Positions 48,855-61,600 of a stretch of DNA of 64,000 nucleotides are shown here, piece by piece; within the stretch, counting starts at the first letter, position 1; each line of letters opens with the position of its first letter. The notes beneath the pieces are model-generated. The model made no database searches. It saw nothing but the letters and a program-made list of their open reading frames with translations, and was not told the origin of the DNA. The translations under genes and the position numbers were made by a program. The stretch is from positions 1 through 64,000 of the forward strand of contig JAIXMP010000032.1 in NCBI GenBank assembly GCA_025677815.1. Reading direction: 5' to 3'. The stretch comes from Phascolomyces articulosus. Its lineage: Eukaryota > Mucoromycota > Mucoromycetes > Mucorales > Lichtheimiaceae.

Positions 48855-50510
48855 CGCGTCAAGGATGTGTTTTGGTCGAAAGAAGGAGAAGAAGGAATAA
48901 AAAAGGTGTATATTTTTGCTTTAAGCCAGCTAAATTATTATAATCAAAAAAAGAAGCTCCTCTCCCTCTTTTTTTCTTTTTCTTCCAAAGCGGGATTTTT
49001 CATGTCATTCGATGATTGGATCCTTTTGATTTCTTTCTGGCACTAGAATCGGTAGCTCAATTATACAACATTTTGCATGTGGTGAAAACAAAATCAAGGA
49101 GGAGAGTTTATCATGGTTGCTTTGTTTATTAATCATGCTATACAAGTATTTTCGTTACCAATCAAACAAGAGGGTGTTTGATCAATTCATTATATACTAG
49201 GTTTTTATAGCATACGTAACAATAATCATAAAAGTATTTGATTCTATATTATTGGCTAAAAGGAAAAGCGTACAAGAACAATATATAAAAATGAATGTCG
49301 GTCAAGGCAATATGGCTATATAGATAGTAATCTTATTATTTAAACGCTATATATTTTATATACGGTAGCAAATTCAAATATTTCTTGAAGATGAAGTACC
49401 AAAGTATTAAATTAAAAATATACTGTGTATCCACTTGGTCGGATTATTACGTAAATAAGAGTGACATGGTCAATGCGTTGATGCTTTTGGACATATCTAA
49501 AAATCCAACTAAATGATAAAGTTATCACATAGGAACGTCATTGTCGCCAGGAAAAATGTAATTTTCCCTTTGAACTTGTATCTTCTCATTGATGATTTTC
49601 CTGGAAATTTTTTCATTTCGTTAGATAGCACTGTAGTAATAAGATATTCTCCACCATATCAAAGTGGTGAACTTGCATTGAATCCTTATCGAGACGAAGT
49701 ATTATAGGTAGAACAATGTCAGCAAATGTAACATGATGAGAGAATTATAAGTATAATGAAATTAAAAGCGGTTCTGATATTCTTAACTATAAAGAAGAAT
49801 TCTGACAGAATAGTTATGGATTTGAGCGAAACCAAGAAAGAAATTTGTGTTGTACATTCTTTTACTTATACTAAGATGTAAATTATTTTGATTATTTCAT
49901 TGTAAAAACAATGTATAACGGTAAATTGAAAAATTTTCTGTCATACTCATGTTTCATATAACCTACTGCACCTAATCTCGATCATAAGTTAACAACGCGA
50001 AATCAATCAATGCATCGTTTACACAGATTGAAATAGCAATAAGCAATTTACAATAAACTCAAGTGATTCACCAAATATTTAATCTTATCAGCGAAATCAA
50101 ACATCAAAATAGCGATGATAAATAAACCTAAATATCATTTTGCTACATAAGAAAAAAACAGAACCATGGAAATTTATTTTATTTACTCACAATATGATCG
50201 ATGATGGGTTGGCCACTCTTTGCAGTATAAAAAACAATAAAAATAGAACTGCTTCTTTATGCAATGCACAGTCATTATACAAACTCAATTGCCCCATAGT
50301 TTATTTTTTTTTTAGTGATGTTGGCAACCAAAAAAAAAAAAACCACTATTTTTCTATAATTTGCCAAAAGCAACGTCATATTTTTACATAAAAAATTACA
50401 CGCCACGCATGTGCCCATGATAAACCATCCTATATATATATATATATATTGTACAGATAGATAGCAATATTATTATCTCATGGAGGATTGGCACTTTGCA
50501 TCATAAATGT
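48855..50510. other. Intergenic, possible gene relic
   Basis: The promoter of Sec63 on the left, then AT-rich DNA. Two short frames, from ATG at 49390 and 49513, overlap out of frame and end in SGELALNPY, recalling the frame at 42.3 kb. A TA run lies at about 50431-50449. No gene is called. Confidence 0.45.
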
Positions 50511-50556
50511 AAAGAACCTTACAGATTGTTCCTGAATATTTATGTGATACAAGCAC
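50511..50556 (+). promoter_or_regulatory. Conserved upstream element of TPR/F-box/LRR family, copy before relic E
   Basis: AAAGAACCTTACAGATTGTT, CCTGAATATTTATGTGATACAAGCAC, about 90 bp upstream of the relic's start codon. It matches the blocks at 24355 and 45107. Confidence 0.5.
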
Positions 50557-50644
50557 ATGCCCTCAGGTTGTAATACAACAATGCGTTTTATAACTACTTG
50601 TCCACCTTTTCCTTTCTCAATTTGTCTAATTATACCCTACCACA

Positions 50645-51560
50645 TGAAAAGTCAAACTTCCTCTAACCTTATCCAAGATGCCTATCGAAATCACAATCTC
50701 GATCAAGTCACATGGATGCTGTCATTCAAACTCATCAATCGGATTCATTTCAATCCTGGATCTTCGAGCTCATGTACTTAGAATGAAATGTCATTTTAGT
50801 AAAGCTATTTACGACTTTAAAGAAATAATACGTTATGCACCCATCCAAGCTATTGGTTATTTGCGACTGGGTCAGCTTTTCTCTATGCAAGAAAAGCAAT
50901 CCACTGTTATTCCAATATATGAAGAAACCTTGACAAAAGGACAACGATGCCTCGCTTATACAGAGCCCATTCAAGGAAAACAGAGTGTTGTGGGAAAAAA
51001 TGAGCAATAGTTGGATTTCTTCATAATGCTTCCTTTGGAAATTGTGGACATTATTTTTAAAAACTTCTCAGAATGAGCAATGGTTAGAAGTATGGCTGTA
51101 TCTACTGGATGGTGTAAAATACTGTTGAATTGTCCAATGTCGTGGACAGCCGCTGATCATAACCATCCTTGTTATCGGGCTAGTAATGACGGAGTTGGCC
51201 GTACTGCTGCGATTTTAAGTGCTCTACCCTGCCGCAAAACACATCAAGAAAATGATGAAGGCGGATATCAGTACTATGGAAATTGATCAAGCCTATTTAG
51301 AACATTTCGAAAATGGTGCTTTTCAAAATATTAAACTTTAGAATTATCAGGTAAGCGAAAAATTGGAAAACTGCGAACCCAGTGTGATCAACGCGGTAGA
51401 CGAAGTCTGTAATGAGATTTACAAATATTTGCATATAATCCACCCCACAGCCGAGTACTCAAGTTAGGAAAAAAATAATTAAGAATATTACTATGGATCC
51501 CTTGGGTTATGATATATTTTCATGCCATCATCGATGTACTACCACCTTACTCGCAAGCTC
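50645..51560 (+). pseudogene. Relic E: TPR, F-box and start of LRRs of a TPR/F-box/LRR gene
   Basis: Begins at an ATG equivalent to the intact gene's start: SSNLIQDAYRNHNLDQV, frameshift, LDLRAHVLRMKCHFSKAIYD, EIIRYAPIQAIGYLRLGQLF, stop after KNEQ, F-box LPLEIVDIIFKNFSE followed by a stop, MAVSTGWCKILLNCP, ILSALPC, then frameshifts into TLELSG at the exon 1/2 boundary. After about 51360 DNA matching the intact gene near 25835-25900 follows directly, so several hundred bases are missing. Three or more stops and several frameshifts make it non-functional. Confidence 0.88.
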
Positions 51561-52025
51561 TGTAAAAATGTTAGTGTTTAGTTGTGTGCTTGAGACGACT
51601 TTTGCTTTTTTTCTGTCTTTTTTTTTATAGCCATCTATCTATTTTTCTTTTATTTTTTTTTTGGCGAGGGATGTTGAAATATAGGAGTAGTTAGTAATAA
51701 ATGCTGTATATTTTTTCTTTTTTGATAGGATTCCTGATGATATTGAATTTTGTTGGAATTTAATAATGGCGATGATAAGAATATATTTCGAAATCGGAGT
51801 GTTCCTTTTTCTTGGGTTTGGTTCGAATAATTTCATATTGTATTAGAGAGGAGTGAGTGAGGAGAAGTAATAATTTCAATCAAATTGATCTGACACTAGT
51901 GGTACTAGTAATATAAGTAAAAAAAATATCTCTTTGTGAAACACTAATTTTCTAATTCCATTCATTTTAGCATTACTTTCTTAATACACTCATTTATATA
52001 AGCGATATAGATATAGATAAAGATA

Positions 52026-52063
<38 letters not shown>

Positions 52064-52147
52064 TCTTTTTCTTCTTCTCTTCTCTATCTATTGACGATAG
52101 TGTCCTTTTTTTTTCTGTACTTTTATTTTTTTTTTTGGAATCAAACA
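51561..52147. other. Intergenic and kinase leader with (AC)15 repeat
   Basis: AT-rich spacer, then the kinase promoter and leader. The leader contains (AC)15 at 52027-52056 followed by a CT-rich tract. No gene seen. Confidence 0.6.
52027..52056. repeat. (AC)15 microsatellite in kinase leader
   Basis: Fifteen AC units, followed by a polypyrimidine stretch up to about 52090, roughly 90-120 bp upstream of the kinase ATG, so probably in the 5' UTR or core promoter. Confidence 0.9.
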
Positions 52148-54347
52148 ATGAGCACTACTCCTTCCTTCCCCTTAACTCCTGCTCCTAGTTATCAACGGCA
52201 AAGTCACTTTACCGCACCTACTGCAAAAGTGCCACTCAGTCATCGTTCATTATTTAATTCATCTTGTTCTACTCACATGTTCCTTTCATCACCTACACCA
52301 CCACCTCCACTACAGTCGACATCGTCCATGGCATTACATCCTCCTGCACCATTACTACGTAAAACAGCTTCCAACGACGATAGTTTAAAAACCACCAGTT
52401 CAACCCCTCTACCTAATACGAAGGGACCTCCCAAAGCAGCTAATCCTATTAGATCGTGTTCTAGCTTAACTACTACCACTACAACTCCATCGACGAATAG
52501 TAAAAAAAAGAATCACCCTTATCCTACAACGGACGTTTCACCTAATCATTTTACAAAGATCAAACTTCTTGGAAAAGGTGATGTGGGTAAAGTCTATTTA
52601 GTGAAACAGAAAGATAATGGCAAACTTTATGCTTTGAAAGGTAAAATAATACTTCTTTCTCTTTTTTTTTTATCCATCTATTTTGAATTTGGAATCAAAT
52701 TTATAAAAGGGGGAGGAGGAGTGTGGTTGAAAGGGGGAGGATCCAATAATATGACAATTAAGAAACGAGGTTCGAGATCATCGTTGTTTAATTGATATTT
52801 TTGGATTTTTTCTTTTTTTAGTTTTATCAAAAAAGGAAATGGTGAAACGCAACAAGATCAAACGTGCATTTGCAGAACAAGCCATTCTTGCCACCGCCAA
52901 TCATCCTTTTATTGTTCCATTGTATCATTCTTTTCAAAGTCATCATTATTTATATTTTTGTATGGAGTTTTGTGTGGGTGGTGAATTCTTTCGAGGTAAA
53001 GACTCCCCTTTTTTTTATAAGCAATGAACTTTGCACATACATAATGAACTCACACTTTAAAATATTCATTAGCATTACAGAGACGACCAGGTCGAGTCTT
53101 AGTTGAAAACGATGCAAAATTTTATGCTGCCGAAGTTGTTGCCGCATTAGAATATCTTCATTTAATGGGCATTGTATTTCGTGATTTAAAACCTGAGAGT
53201 AAGGCTTTCTTCTAATAGAGGAAGAGGTGGTTGGTCGTATATGTTACTTGGGATTACAATATTAAGATTGCATAATTATTATTATATATTAGATATATTA
53301 TTACATGAATCAGGACATTTAATGCTATCCGATTTTGATTTATCTGTACAATCACCAGCTGCAGGGTCACCTTCCATCATTCAATCGTCATTACCATTCT
53401 GGGTAAATTGTTATTTAATTCTTTGATTTTAGGGTGACACGATCCTTGTATTCATTTAAAATTTTATATGTTTTTATAGCAACGACCCATGTTAGATACC
53501 AAATCGTGTGCCAATTTAAGAACCAATTCATTTGTGGGTACAGAAGAATATTTGGCACCCGAAGTCATTGCTGGAAATGGCCATTCAAGTACAGTGGATT
53601 GGTGGGCTTTGGGTATCTTTTTATATGAAATGCTGGTACAAATATGATTTTTTTCTTTCTCTCAACCCACATCCATGTCTATTCCTTTTATATACTAAAA
53701 AAAACAACAACAACCTTTTATGAAATAGTTTGGGTTCACACCTTTCAAAGGCTGTACTCGCAATGACACATTTGATTTGATTTTACGCAAACAACTTGAA
53801 TTTCCTGATTTTAGCAGCAATCCCTACTATACAGGTCCTGGTGTCTCGAGTGCATGTAAAGCAATTATTCGAAAATTATTACACAAAGATGAAACTAAAC
53901 GGTTAGGTGCGCGCGCAGGTGCCAGTGAAGTCAAGTCCCATGCATTTTTCAAATCCATCAACTTTGCCTTGTTACGCAACATGCGTCCACCTATCATTCC
54001 TGCCAAATCCAATGCCGCTATTGATGCAATTAATTTTAGAAATATCAAGGAAAGTGTTAGTTTTGATTTGGAACGTCATTGTCAACAAAAATATGATCCA
54101 ACATTACAACCTCCTTCACCACCGGTCACAGATGATGATGATGATGATGAAGAAAAGGAAGAGGATCCGGATAAAGAGAATGAAAGCGTTAGTTGGGTAA
54201 AAGATCCATTTGCTGATTTTGGTTCAGGTATGTGATTTATTACCATGAATGAGGATTGGGTTTATAGATAGATATAAGAATCAAGCATGATACTTATTCT
54301 ATTTTTTTACCTAATATGTAGTGACTTTACGACGCGATTCTTCATAA
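52148..54347 (+). CDS. AGC protein kinase, flippase-kinase (Fpk1/KIN82/NRC-2) type
   Basis: Ser/Thr kinase; yeast relatives phosphorylate lipid flippases and control membrane asymmetry. Exons are 52148-52640, 52822-52995, 53073-53198, 53293-53402, 53480-53635, 53729-54227 and 54322-54347, giving 527 aa. The upstream frame opens at TTG; ATG at 52148 is used. Residues 1-135 are Ser/Thr/Pro-rich and disordered. The kinase domain has GKGDVGKV (142-149), catalytic K164, FRDLKPEN (258-265, Phe in place of the usual Tyr/His) and DFD (278-280) instead of DFG. The activation segment is long, leading to [14 protein letters not shown] and the insert are hallmarks of this subfamily. An AGC tail with an Asp/Glu stretch follows, ending VTLRRDSS. 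If the last 93-bp intron is retained, the protein ends two residues later at GM instead. Confidence 0.93.
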
Positions 54348-55899
54348 GAATAATACTTATTTATATATACGATAGTTGATCCCCACTCTCTTCATATACT
54401 TATTTTTTTTTGTTATTATTTTACACTCCATATTCTTTGTTCCTCTCCATTACTCGTTATTTATTTTTTACTACTAATACTACTGCTATTACTTTTTTTT
54501 CTCTGATAACAACCATACTATACTACTATATATAACCTTCTATTATAGTAATAATACCACTTAATAATAATAATACACATACTTTTCATAATTGAACAGT
54601 TAATATATATTATCATTATTATTATTAGAGAATGTACAACAAAAAAGTTCTCTCGTAATATATTAATAATATTTTTTAGCATACCCTTTGTTCTAAGAAA
54701 GAAGGTGTCAATGTGTATGATAGATTAATACATTTTATGGTAGAAGGAAAAGAGATTGTGTTTTATGTTAAACTCATAATTTGGAAGAAGAAACTGTACA
54801 AAATCTATAGATCCTAGCAAGGATGGTTCTATAGCAAATGTACGGTGAAAGCCGATCAAATTGAATTTTCTTTTTGATACGTATAGAAAAGGTGAAGTAC
54901 AAGTGAACCCTCTGTCATTTCTTCTTTCATGTATATTCTATATGGATATTCTATATATCAATGTATTTTTCGACAATAGGTTAATAATTTTAACCTTCCT
55001 GCTAATTCATTATTTTAAAATCAAGTATTCTTACTTGAAAAAAAAACGAGGGATACTTTCTGTAGTAATATAGGACAGATTTTTGGATATTGAATAGAAT
55101 AGATTCTATTCTTTATGTATTATTACTAGTATACTTCTTGTCAACATCCTATGTGCGCAATATAAAAACAATTTATGTGATGAATTGAGCATCAATATTT
55201 AGCAAAGGAACTGTTTCAAGAAAACTGTCTCACAATACGTGTGGATGGGACTTTTTTTTTTGTTCAGGAACAGACAGTGAAGAATTGACGGAAAGATTCT
55301 ACAATCCAAGAGAAGATTATAGCTTTTCATATGATAAATGATTCATAAGACAAAAAAAAACCACAATTATGGATAAATATTCCAATGCGTTCATGAAAAA
55401 ATAGGGTGAATCCTGATCGCATTTATGGTATATCATTTATTATAATATACAAGGGCAGTAGCTAGTTATCACCAACTCTGACTCATATCAAATTAAAAGT
55501 ATATATAGTGGTTGGGGCCGTCATGAAAATAATTCAATCTTGAAAACAACAATATATAACAGATACCAGCAATACATTTCTGTTTAGAACAAAAAAAGGC
55601 TAAAAAGTTGTTGTTACATAGAGAGCTTTTCGTCTTCCAAGATTGATATTCATTATTCTGGAAATCATAATAAAAAATGGTATTCTACGGTGCTCTTCTA
55701 TCAGCATTCCTTTTTTTATTAAGACTGCAAGTCCTTTTCTGATGCATTTTGTAAGTATATATTTTCTTTTGAATGATGAATGATAATGTGGGAATAATTA
55801 TACGTAATAATAATCGCCATTGTAAACACAAAAAACTGCAAGGTAGTTCCTTGGGTCATAGCAATCTATCATATATCTTTTATGAATAATTTATTAATA
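54348..55899. other. Intergenic, no gene seen
   Basis: AT-rich DNA with many TAAT and TTATTA runs near 54480-54640. The open frame at 54861-55073 has no recognisable features. Confidence 0.6.
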
Positions 55900-56775
55900 A
55901 TAATCCAAATCCAGATCACTAATGTGGGCCTGTTCAAATTTGCTTACTACATATTGGAATGCTTCAGAATTTTGATGGACATTGAGACAATCATATAGGT
56001 ATAACGAATGTAATATTTTAGAATCTCCACTAATTTTATGACACCCTCTTCTGCATTCAGATGAGACACTTTAATACAAGTTTTTTAAGATTGTTCCATG
56101 GTAGTAAGTATATCCAAAAGAGAATCATTAATATGGATTATGGCACTCAAATACATATTGATAACTCGATCCTTTACCATATCTAAAATTCTTTTAGGGT
56201 TTCTGATGATGGTACTGTACAATCAACAAAGCTTTCGATTATTCTGAGTGATTCAACTCGGGTTAAAGTCAACAATACGTCATCCGTAATGGAATTGTAA
56301 TATTTAAATTGAACTGCGTGCAATTTTTGTTCTTCTGGGGAGAATGATATATAATATTGAAAGAGTCGCACCAAGGCAGCGGATTGATGTCCATTGTCAC
56401 AATCACAGTAATATACCTACGATAATCCTAACTTTTCAACGGGTGGCAAATGAATCAAGGCATCGACCATCTTGGGTATATTGGTTGTATCTACAGCAGA
56501 AAACAGCACGAGTGATATGGTCTTATAGCGTGAAATGAATCATAAAAATATAGGTTCCGTCACTTTGTTTCTATCTGACCTGTAAGTTAAATGCCGTATT
56601 CATTCAAAATATCATTGTTCATATATCGGATGAACATTGGTAAGCAATTCTTATAGATCCTCCTTCAGGTAAAGGTTAATAAACACGCTTTGTAGTGATT
56701 CTTGGTTTTTATGCAACAACTGTACAACACTGTGTGAAGGCGGGATGTAATCGTATCCTTCAGCATAATTTCTAT
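55900..56775 (-). pseudogene. Relic F: LRR half of a TPR/F-box/LRR gene
   Basis: In order on the minus strand: SVVQLLHKNQESLQSV (near 56690), TNIPKMVDALIHLPPVEKL (near 56460), SAALVRLFQYY, SPEEQKLHAVQF, SITDDVLLTLTRVESLRII (to 56230), SSETLKEF then stop, and a degraded C-terminus with LHSLYLYDCLNVHQ near 55990. Each piece aligns collinearly with the intact gene from about residue 460 to the end. TPR and F-box parts were not found upstream within the next kilobase. Stops and frameshifts are present. Confidence 0.82.
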
Positions 56776-58204
56776 TACATTATAAGCTATGGTATACTAT
56801 CAATACCATATAGTTAGAAACACACTTGTATACAGATTAATAATTTATAATAAATTGGGTACATTGATCATCGTTTATTATATTTTTTTTTATTGTTCTA
56901 TATATAACCATCATCTATGCTTGACATATATTAATTTTTTTCTTACTTCCAATCACCTCTTCACCTTCGATTGCCTTTGCCTTGTTTCACCCAATTCGGT
57001 TTGGTAATTTCTAACTCAAAGATATCCTCCACTAGCATGAATATCTTTCTTTTACTAATAAAAAAATGACAGACCAGGAAAAGTATCAGTGCTACTGTAC
57101 ATGCAAACACAAATTATGGTATCATTTATAGAAAATTTTCATGCTTGGGCCGAAGCCACGTCCTCTTCTGTCATGTCAAATAATAACCTATTTGCTCCAT
57201 CTGAAATTGCTATCAGTGTGGATCAAGACTATTGTTGGTAACAAATTCGAATCACCCCATGCTTTGGTTACTGAAGAGATCGACAAAAAGTGTAGTTCAC
57301 TCAGCATTGTATATATTTGTCCCTTATAAGTTACATCAATTGTAAAACATATGATATTGACAATTAGTCGTTGTTGACAGCAGCTCACTATTAATGAACT
57401 ATTTCATATTATGCTGGATTTTGCTGGGGCATATATAAAGAGCTAAAGCTTTTTGCATATATCGCTTTTCCTTATATCTTAAACAATATGTGGTGATACA
57501 TTTTGTAAAAATAATAGAATGTGTGATTCTCGTCAAGGACAATGCCAAAGATTATAAATCAATGGCATTTCAACTCTTGAGGTTTAAATCAAATGAGATC
57601 GTATAGGTGTAGGAGGTGTTGTACAGAGATATGCAGCTCAAAATCGAAGCCACTCGTTTCCCACGGCTGCGCGCGCGTCCGCGTATGTGTATAATTATAT
57701 GTATTGGTCACGTATATATAAGAACAATAATAAAAAATTCTCAATATATAAATCTCTGTAATGAATCAAAAGATCGTTAAAACGGTTCGTCATCTTCCAG
57801 AAAAAAAGATAGATGATGATTGTTGGAAAAGATTGTGGTGTTTTTTTTTGGGGGAAGATGAACTTTGGTAGTTGTTGGTTGTCTGGTTCACGAAGTAAAG
57901 TTGTTGGTATAAAAAAAAGCTCCGTAAAAAAGAACTCCATCGTCATAGTTTCCAGCACAGATCATTATTTTTTTCCTCTACATCACTTTTTTATTCTAGG
58001 TCGTCGTCATGGAATAAATATTTTCTTTATTTTGTTATGTTGCCGTAGATAAATAATTTATCGCGCGTGTTTAGTTGTTGTTACACTACGAAAAAAACAT
58101 GCGTGTTTTTGTAGCCGTGTGGGGAACAAAGTCACTTTTTTCATCCTTCAATTTTATTATAAAAGCGCAGCGATTTTTTTTTCTGGGTCTTTTTTTTTTC
58201 TTTA
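56776..58204. other. Intergenic, CpG-rich patch, no gene seen
   Basis: AT-rich DNA before TAF2. A short GC-rich stretch, GGCTGCGCGCGCGTCCGCG, lies at about 57664-57682, unlike the surroundings. Open frames at 57141-57329 and 57813-58052 have no recognised relatives. Confidence 0.5.
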
Positions 58205-58584
58205 ATGCCCTTTTGCCTTCCACACTTACTATGCGAAGCAGCACCACAAGGAGCTTCACATTATAAGTACCCATTTTATCATTATTAAATGAATAGTATA
58301 TTTTAATTCCAATGTTTAGCTGACTTTTGTTTTTCTAATGTTTATACAAGTCATGAACGGTTCGTGCTGGAATTCGACTTTGATCAACGCTCTGTGGAGG
58401 TTTGAATGCCTTTTCTTTTCCTTTTTATTTTTAGATAACAATCAATCATCTATAGCATTCAAATAATAACATTCTTCATGTGAAATAAATTTTTTATCTT
58501 TAGGGCACAGCAGAGCTTACGATCCAACCATTACAAGAAGCACTAACACACGTTCAATTAAACTGTCGACAGTGCAGTAGGTCT

Positions 58585-58617
<33 letters not shown>

Positions 58618-61600
58618 GAAACGCGAGCGCGAAACCCAAAGAAAATAAAAAAAGATAATATACTTATCATTCTCACAATCGGAAACTTTAAAAAAATATA
58701 GACATTAAACAAGTAGTTGTCGATAATACAACTGTTGAATTTAAACATAAAGATGCGATCTGTGAATTGACATTAGACGATGATGCTGATATTACGCACC
58801 ACCAAGCATATAAAAGTAAATACTTGACAGCCATCAGAGAAGCCGATGAAGGAGAACTTGTCATTGCACTTCCAGAAGGATCCATTCAACCTGTAAGATA
58901 AAATCATTAAAAATGAAAAAAATAGAATCGTAGCGACAACTAAAAAAAGAAAAAAAAGACACGTCAAAGTTGCACTTTTTGGATGAATGAAAAAAAATAG
59001 TACCTTACTGACAATAAAAATACTTTTTATTTATTTATTTATTTAGCTTTCTGATGGTGAAGCTGAAAACGTTCAAGCACTTGACAGTTCTACACCCAAT
59101 AAAGGTAAGAATGTGAAAAAGGAAAGGATATTTTCGTTACAGTGACAACGGACCCTTACGATTGAAACATATATCTAGTGGACTCGCCTGGTGCAACAAC
59201 GCCTACTCCTATTACTGATAAAACGAATACTGCACCAACCACACCTACAACGACCCCAACGAAAACAACAACTGAAAAAATAATTGAAACAACACCCGAA
59301 ACCAAAAAAATTACATACAAGCCTATTACTGTTCGTATCCAATATACCATTGATAATCCTCGAGAAGGTTTGGTGTTTGTTGAGCCAGACCAAGATACTG
59401 CCCCTTATGTAAGTTTATTTTCAATTGGAAGGAAGATGGAAAGATTAGATTGAAAGAGAAATCTGAACACATGCTTGGGGGAATTAATCATGGAGGAAAA
59501 GTCACTTTTTTTAATAATATGTAAACGATTATATTCATTGTATAACTTTTTCTTTAGCGGTATCAACATGTATATACTGTAAATCAACCACTTCCTGGAG
59601 CGACACGTTCATGGCTACCATGTATTGATCGAATGTCAGATCGATGTACATGGGAAATGGAATTTATTGTACCACAAAGAATGGCTACAACTATACCTGG
59701 AGAAGATATAAATGATGAAGTGCATTTTGACGAGGATGAGGAAGATACCGTAGTAGTATGCAGTGGCGAAATGATGGAGCAGGTAAAGAAGAAACATTAA
59801 AGATTGGCAGTGGATATGCAATGTAGGATTCTCTGTTTGATACGTGGCACATTGCTAGATACTAAAAATATGATGTAATGGTTTTTTTAGGTTATTCATC
59901 CAGTGGATCCAACGAAGAAGATTGTTCGTTATAACCTTGCTATTCCAATTTCTGCACCCAATATTGGTTTCACCATTGGACCTTTTGAAATGATTAAATG
60001 GACACCTTCAAAATTCCAAGATGAAATATTCATGTCGGCTGACTTGGATGATGAGCAACAAGAAGCATTGGTAAAAGTTGTAGAGAAGATGCGCAATATC
60101 TATGTATTTGCACCACCAGGCCATTTGGAAGATTTGAATAATACATGTAGTTTCTTAATGCATGTAAGTTTGGATAGATGAATGTTAAAAGGAGGAGGGG
60201 ATAGTGAGTATAATTATATGTGAATGTATTGAAATGGCGGTTATTTATTGTTTATATGTGTGTCTATTTTATTAGGCAATGGAATTCTATTGCGAAAACT
60301 ACGGACAATACCCCTTTTCAGATTTTAAAGTGGTGTTCGTTGAAGATGCGTGGTGTGAAACCTCTACAAGTGCTTCATTAGCCATTTGTAGTTCCCATCT
60401 TTTACATTCTCCTGATATTATCGACCAAACATATCATACCCGATGGGCACTTAGTGTGGTATTAGCAAGACAGTATTTTGGTGTTCATATTTCACCCAAA
60501 GCATGGCCTGACATATGGTTGATTTGTGGTATTGCAAATTTCATTGCATCCTTATTTATTAAACATCATCTTGGAAATAACGAGTATCGATTACGAATGA
60601 AAAGGGTAAAAAAATGAAAATTTAATAAAAAAGGGAGATATCTTTAGAGCAAATTGCTGACTTATTTGGATTGGGGTATACTTGTAGGATATGGATCTCT
60701 GTTGCAGTTTGGACATTAATAGAGCACCCTTATATAACCAGCAATTACCATTTCCGTTGGATCCTGAAGATTTGAATTTTATCGAATTGAAAGCACCATT
60801 AGTTTTATATATTCTCGACAAACGTATGTCCAAAGCCAGTAGCTCACATAGCATTTCAAAAGCCATTTCCATGATTCTTTCAGCAGCCATGAGTAATGGA
60901 GTTTCTCATGCCATCAGCACACATCATTTTCTTCGGCTATGCCGAAAACTCAGTGGATGTGATACACGGCTATTTGCTGAACAGTGGATTTACAAAAGTG
61001 GATGTCCCAAATTTACATGCTCATTTAATTTCAACAGAAAACGAATGGTAGTCGAATTTTTCATGGAACAGCAAAACACCAATTCTCGGGCCTCTTCATC
61101 TTCAACAGCCCAAGATAATAAAAACAATGGTGAGGATAGTTCAACTCCACCCACCCCTCCAACCACATCAATTTCAACTGCTACTCCAATAACAGCAACA
61201 GCACCAGCAGCAGCACCAGCAGCGACAACAATGGAACATACCGATTACCCTGTAACACCGATATTCACTGGAAGTTTAACAGCTCGTATTCATGAAGCTG
61301 ATGGCATGCCTTATGAGCATATCCTTGACATTAACAGCTCGTTCCATAAATTCGAAGTTCAATTCAACACTAAATACAAACGTATTCGACGAAATACCAA
61401 ACGATTCTTGGCCAAACAAGCAGCTGCCGCTGCTGCTGTTAACGAAGGTGATCATGATAACGATGAGGAAGTTGCAGCAGCTACTACAGGGCAATTAGGG
61501 ATTATTCCTAACCTGGGTTTGGGTATGCCAGTTTTTGAAGATGAACATCTTAAACAGGAATGGCGTATTTCTGAATGGGGTCAAGATGAAGAGGATAAAA

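Noticed and set aside
57664..57682. CpG island or promoter for an upstream gene
   Set aside because: Only about 20 bp long, with no coding sequence nearby except TAF2 half a kilobase away.
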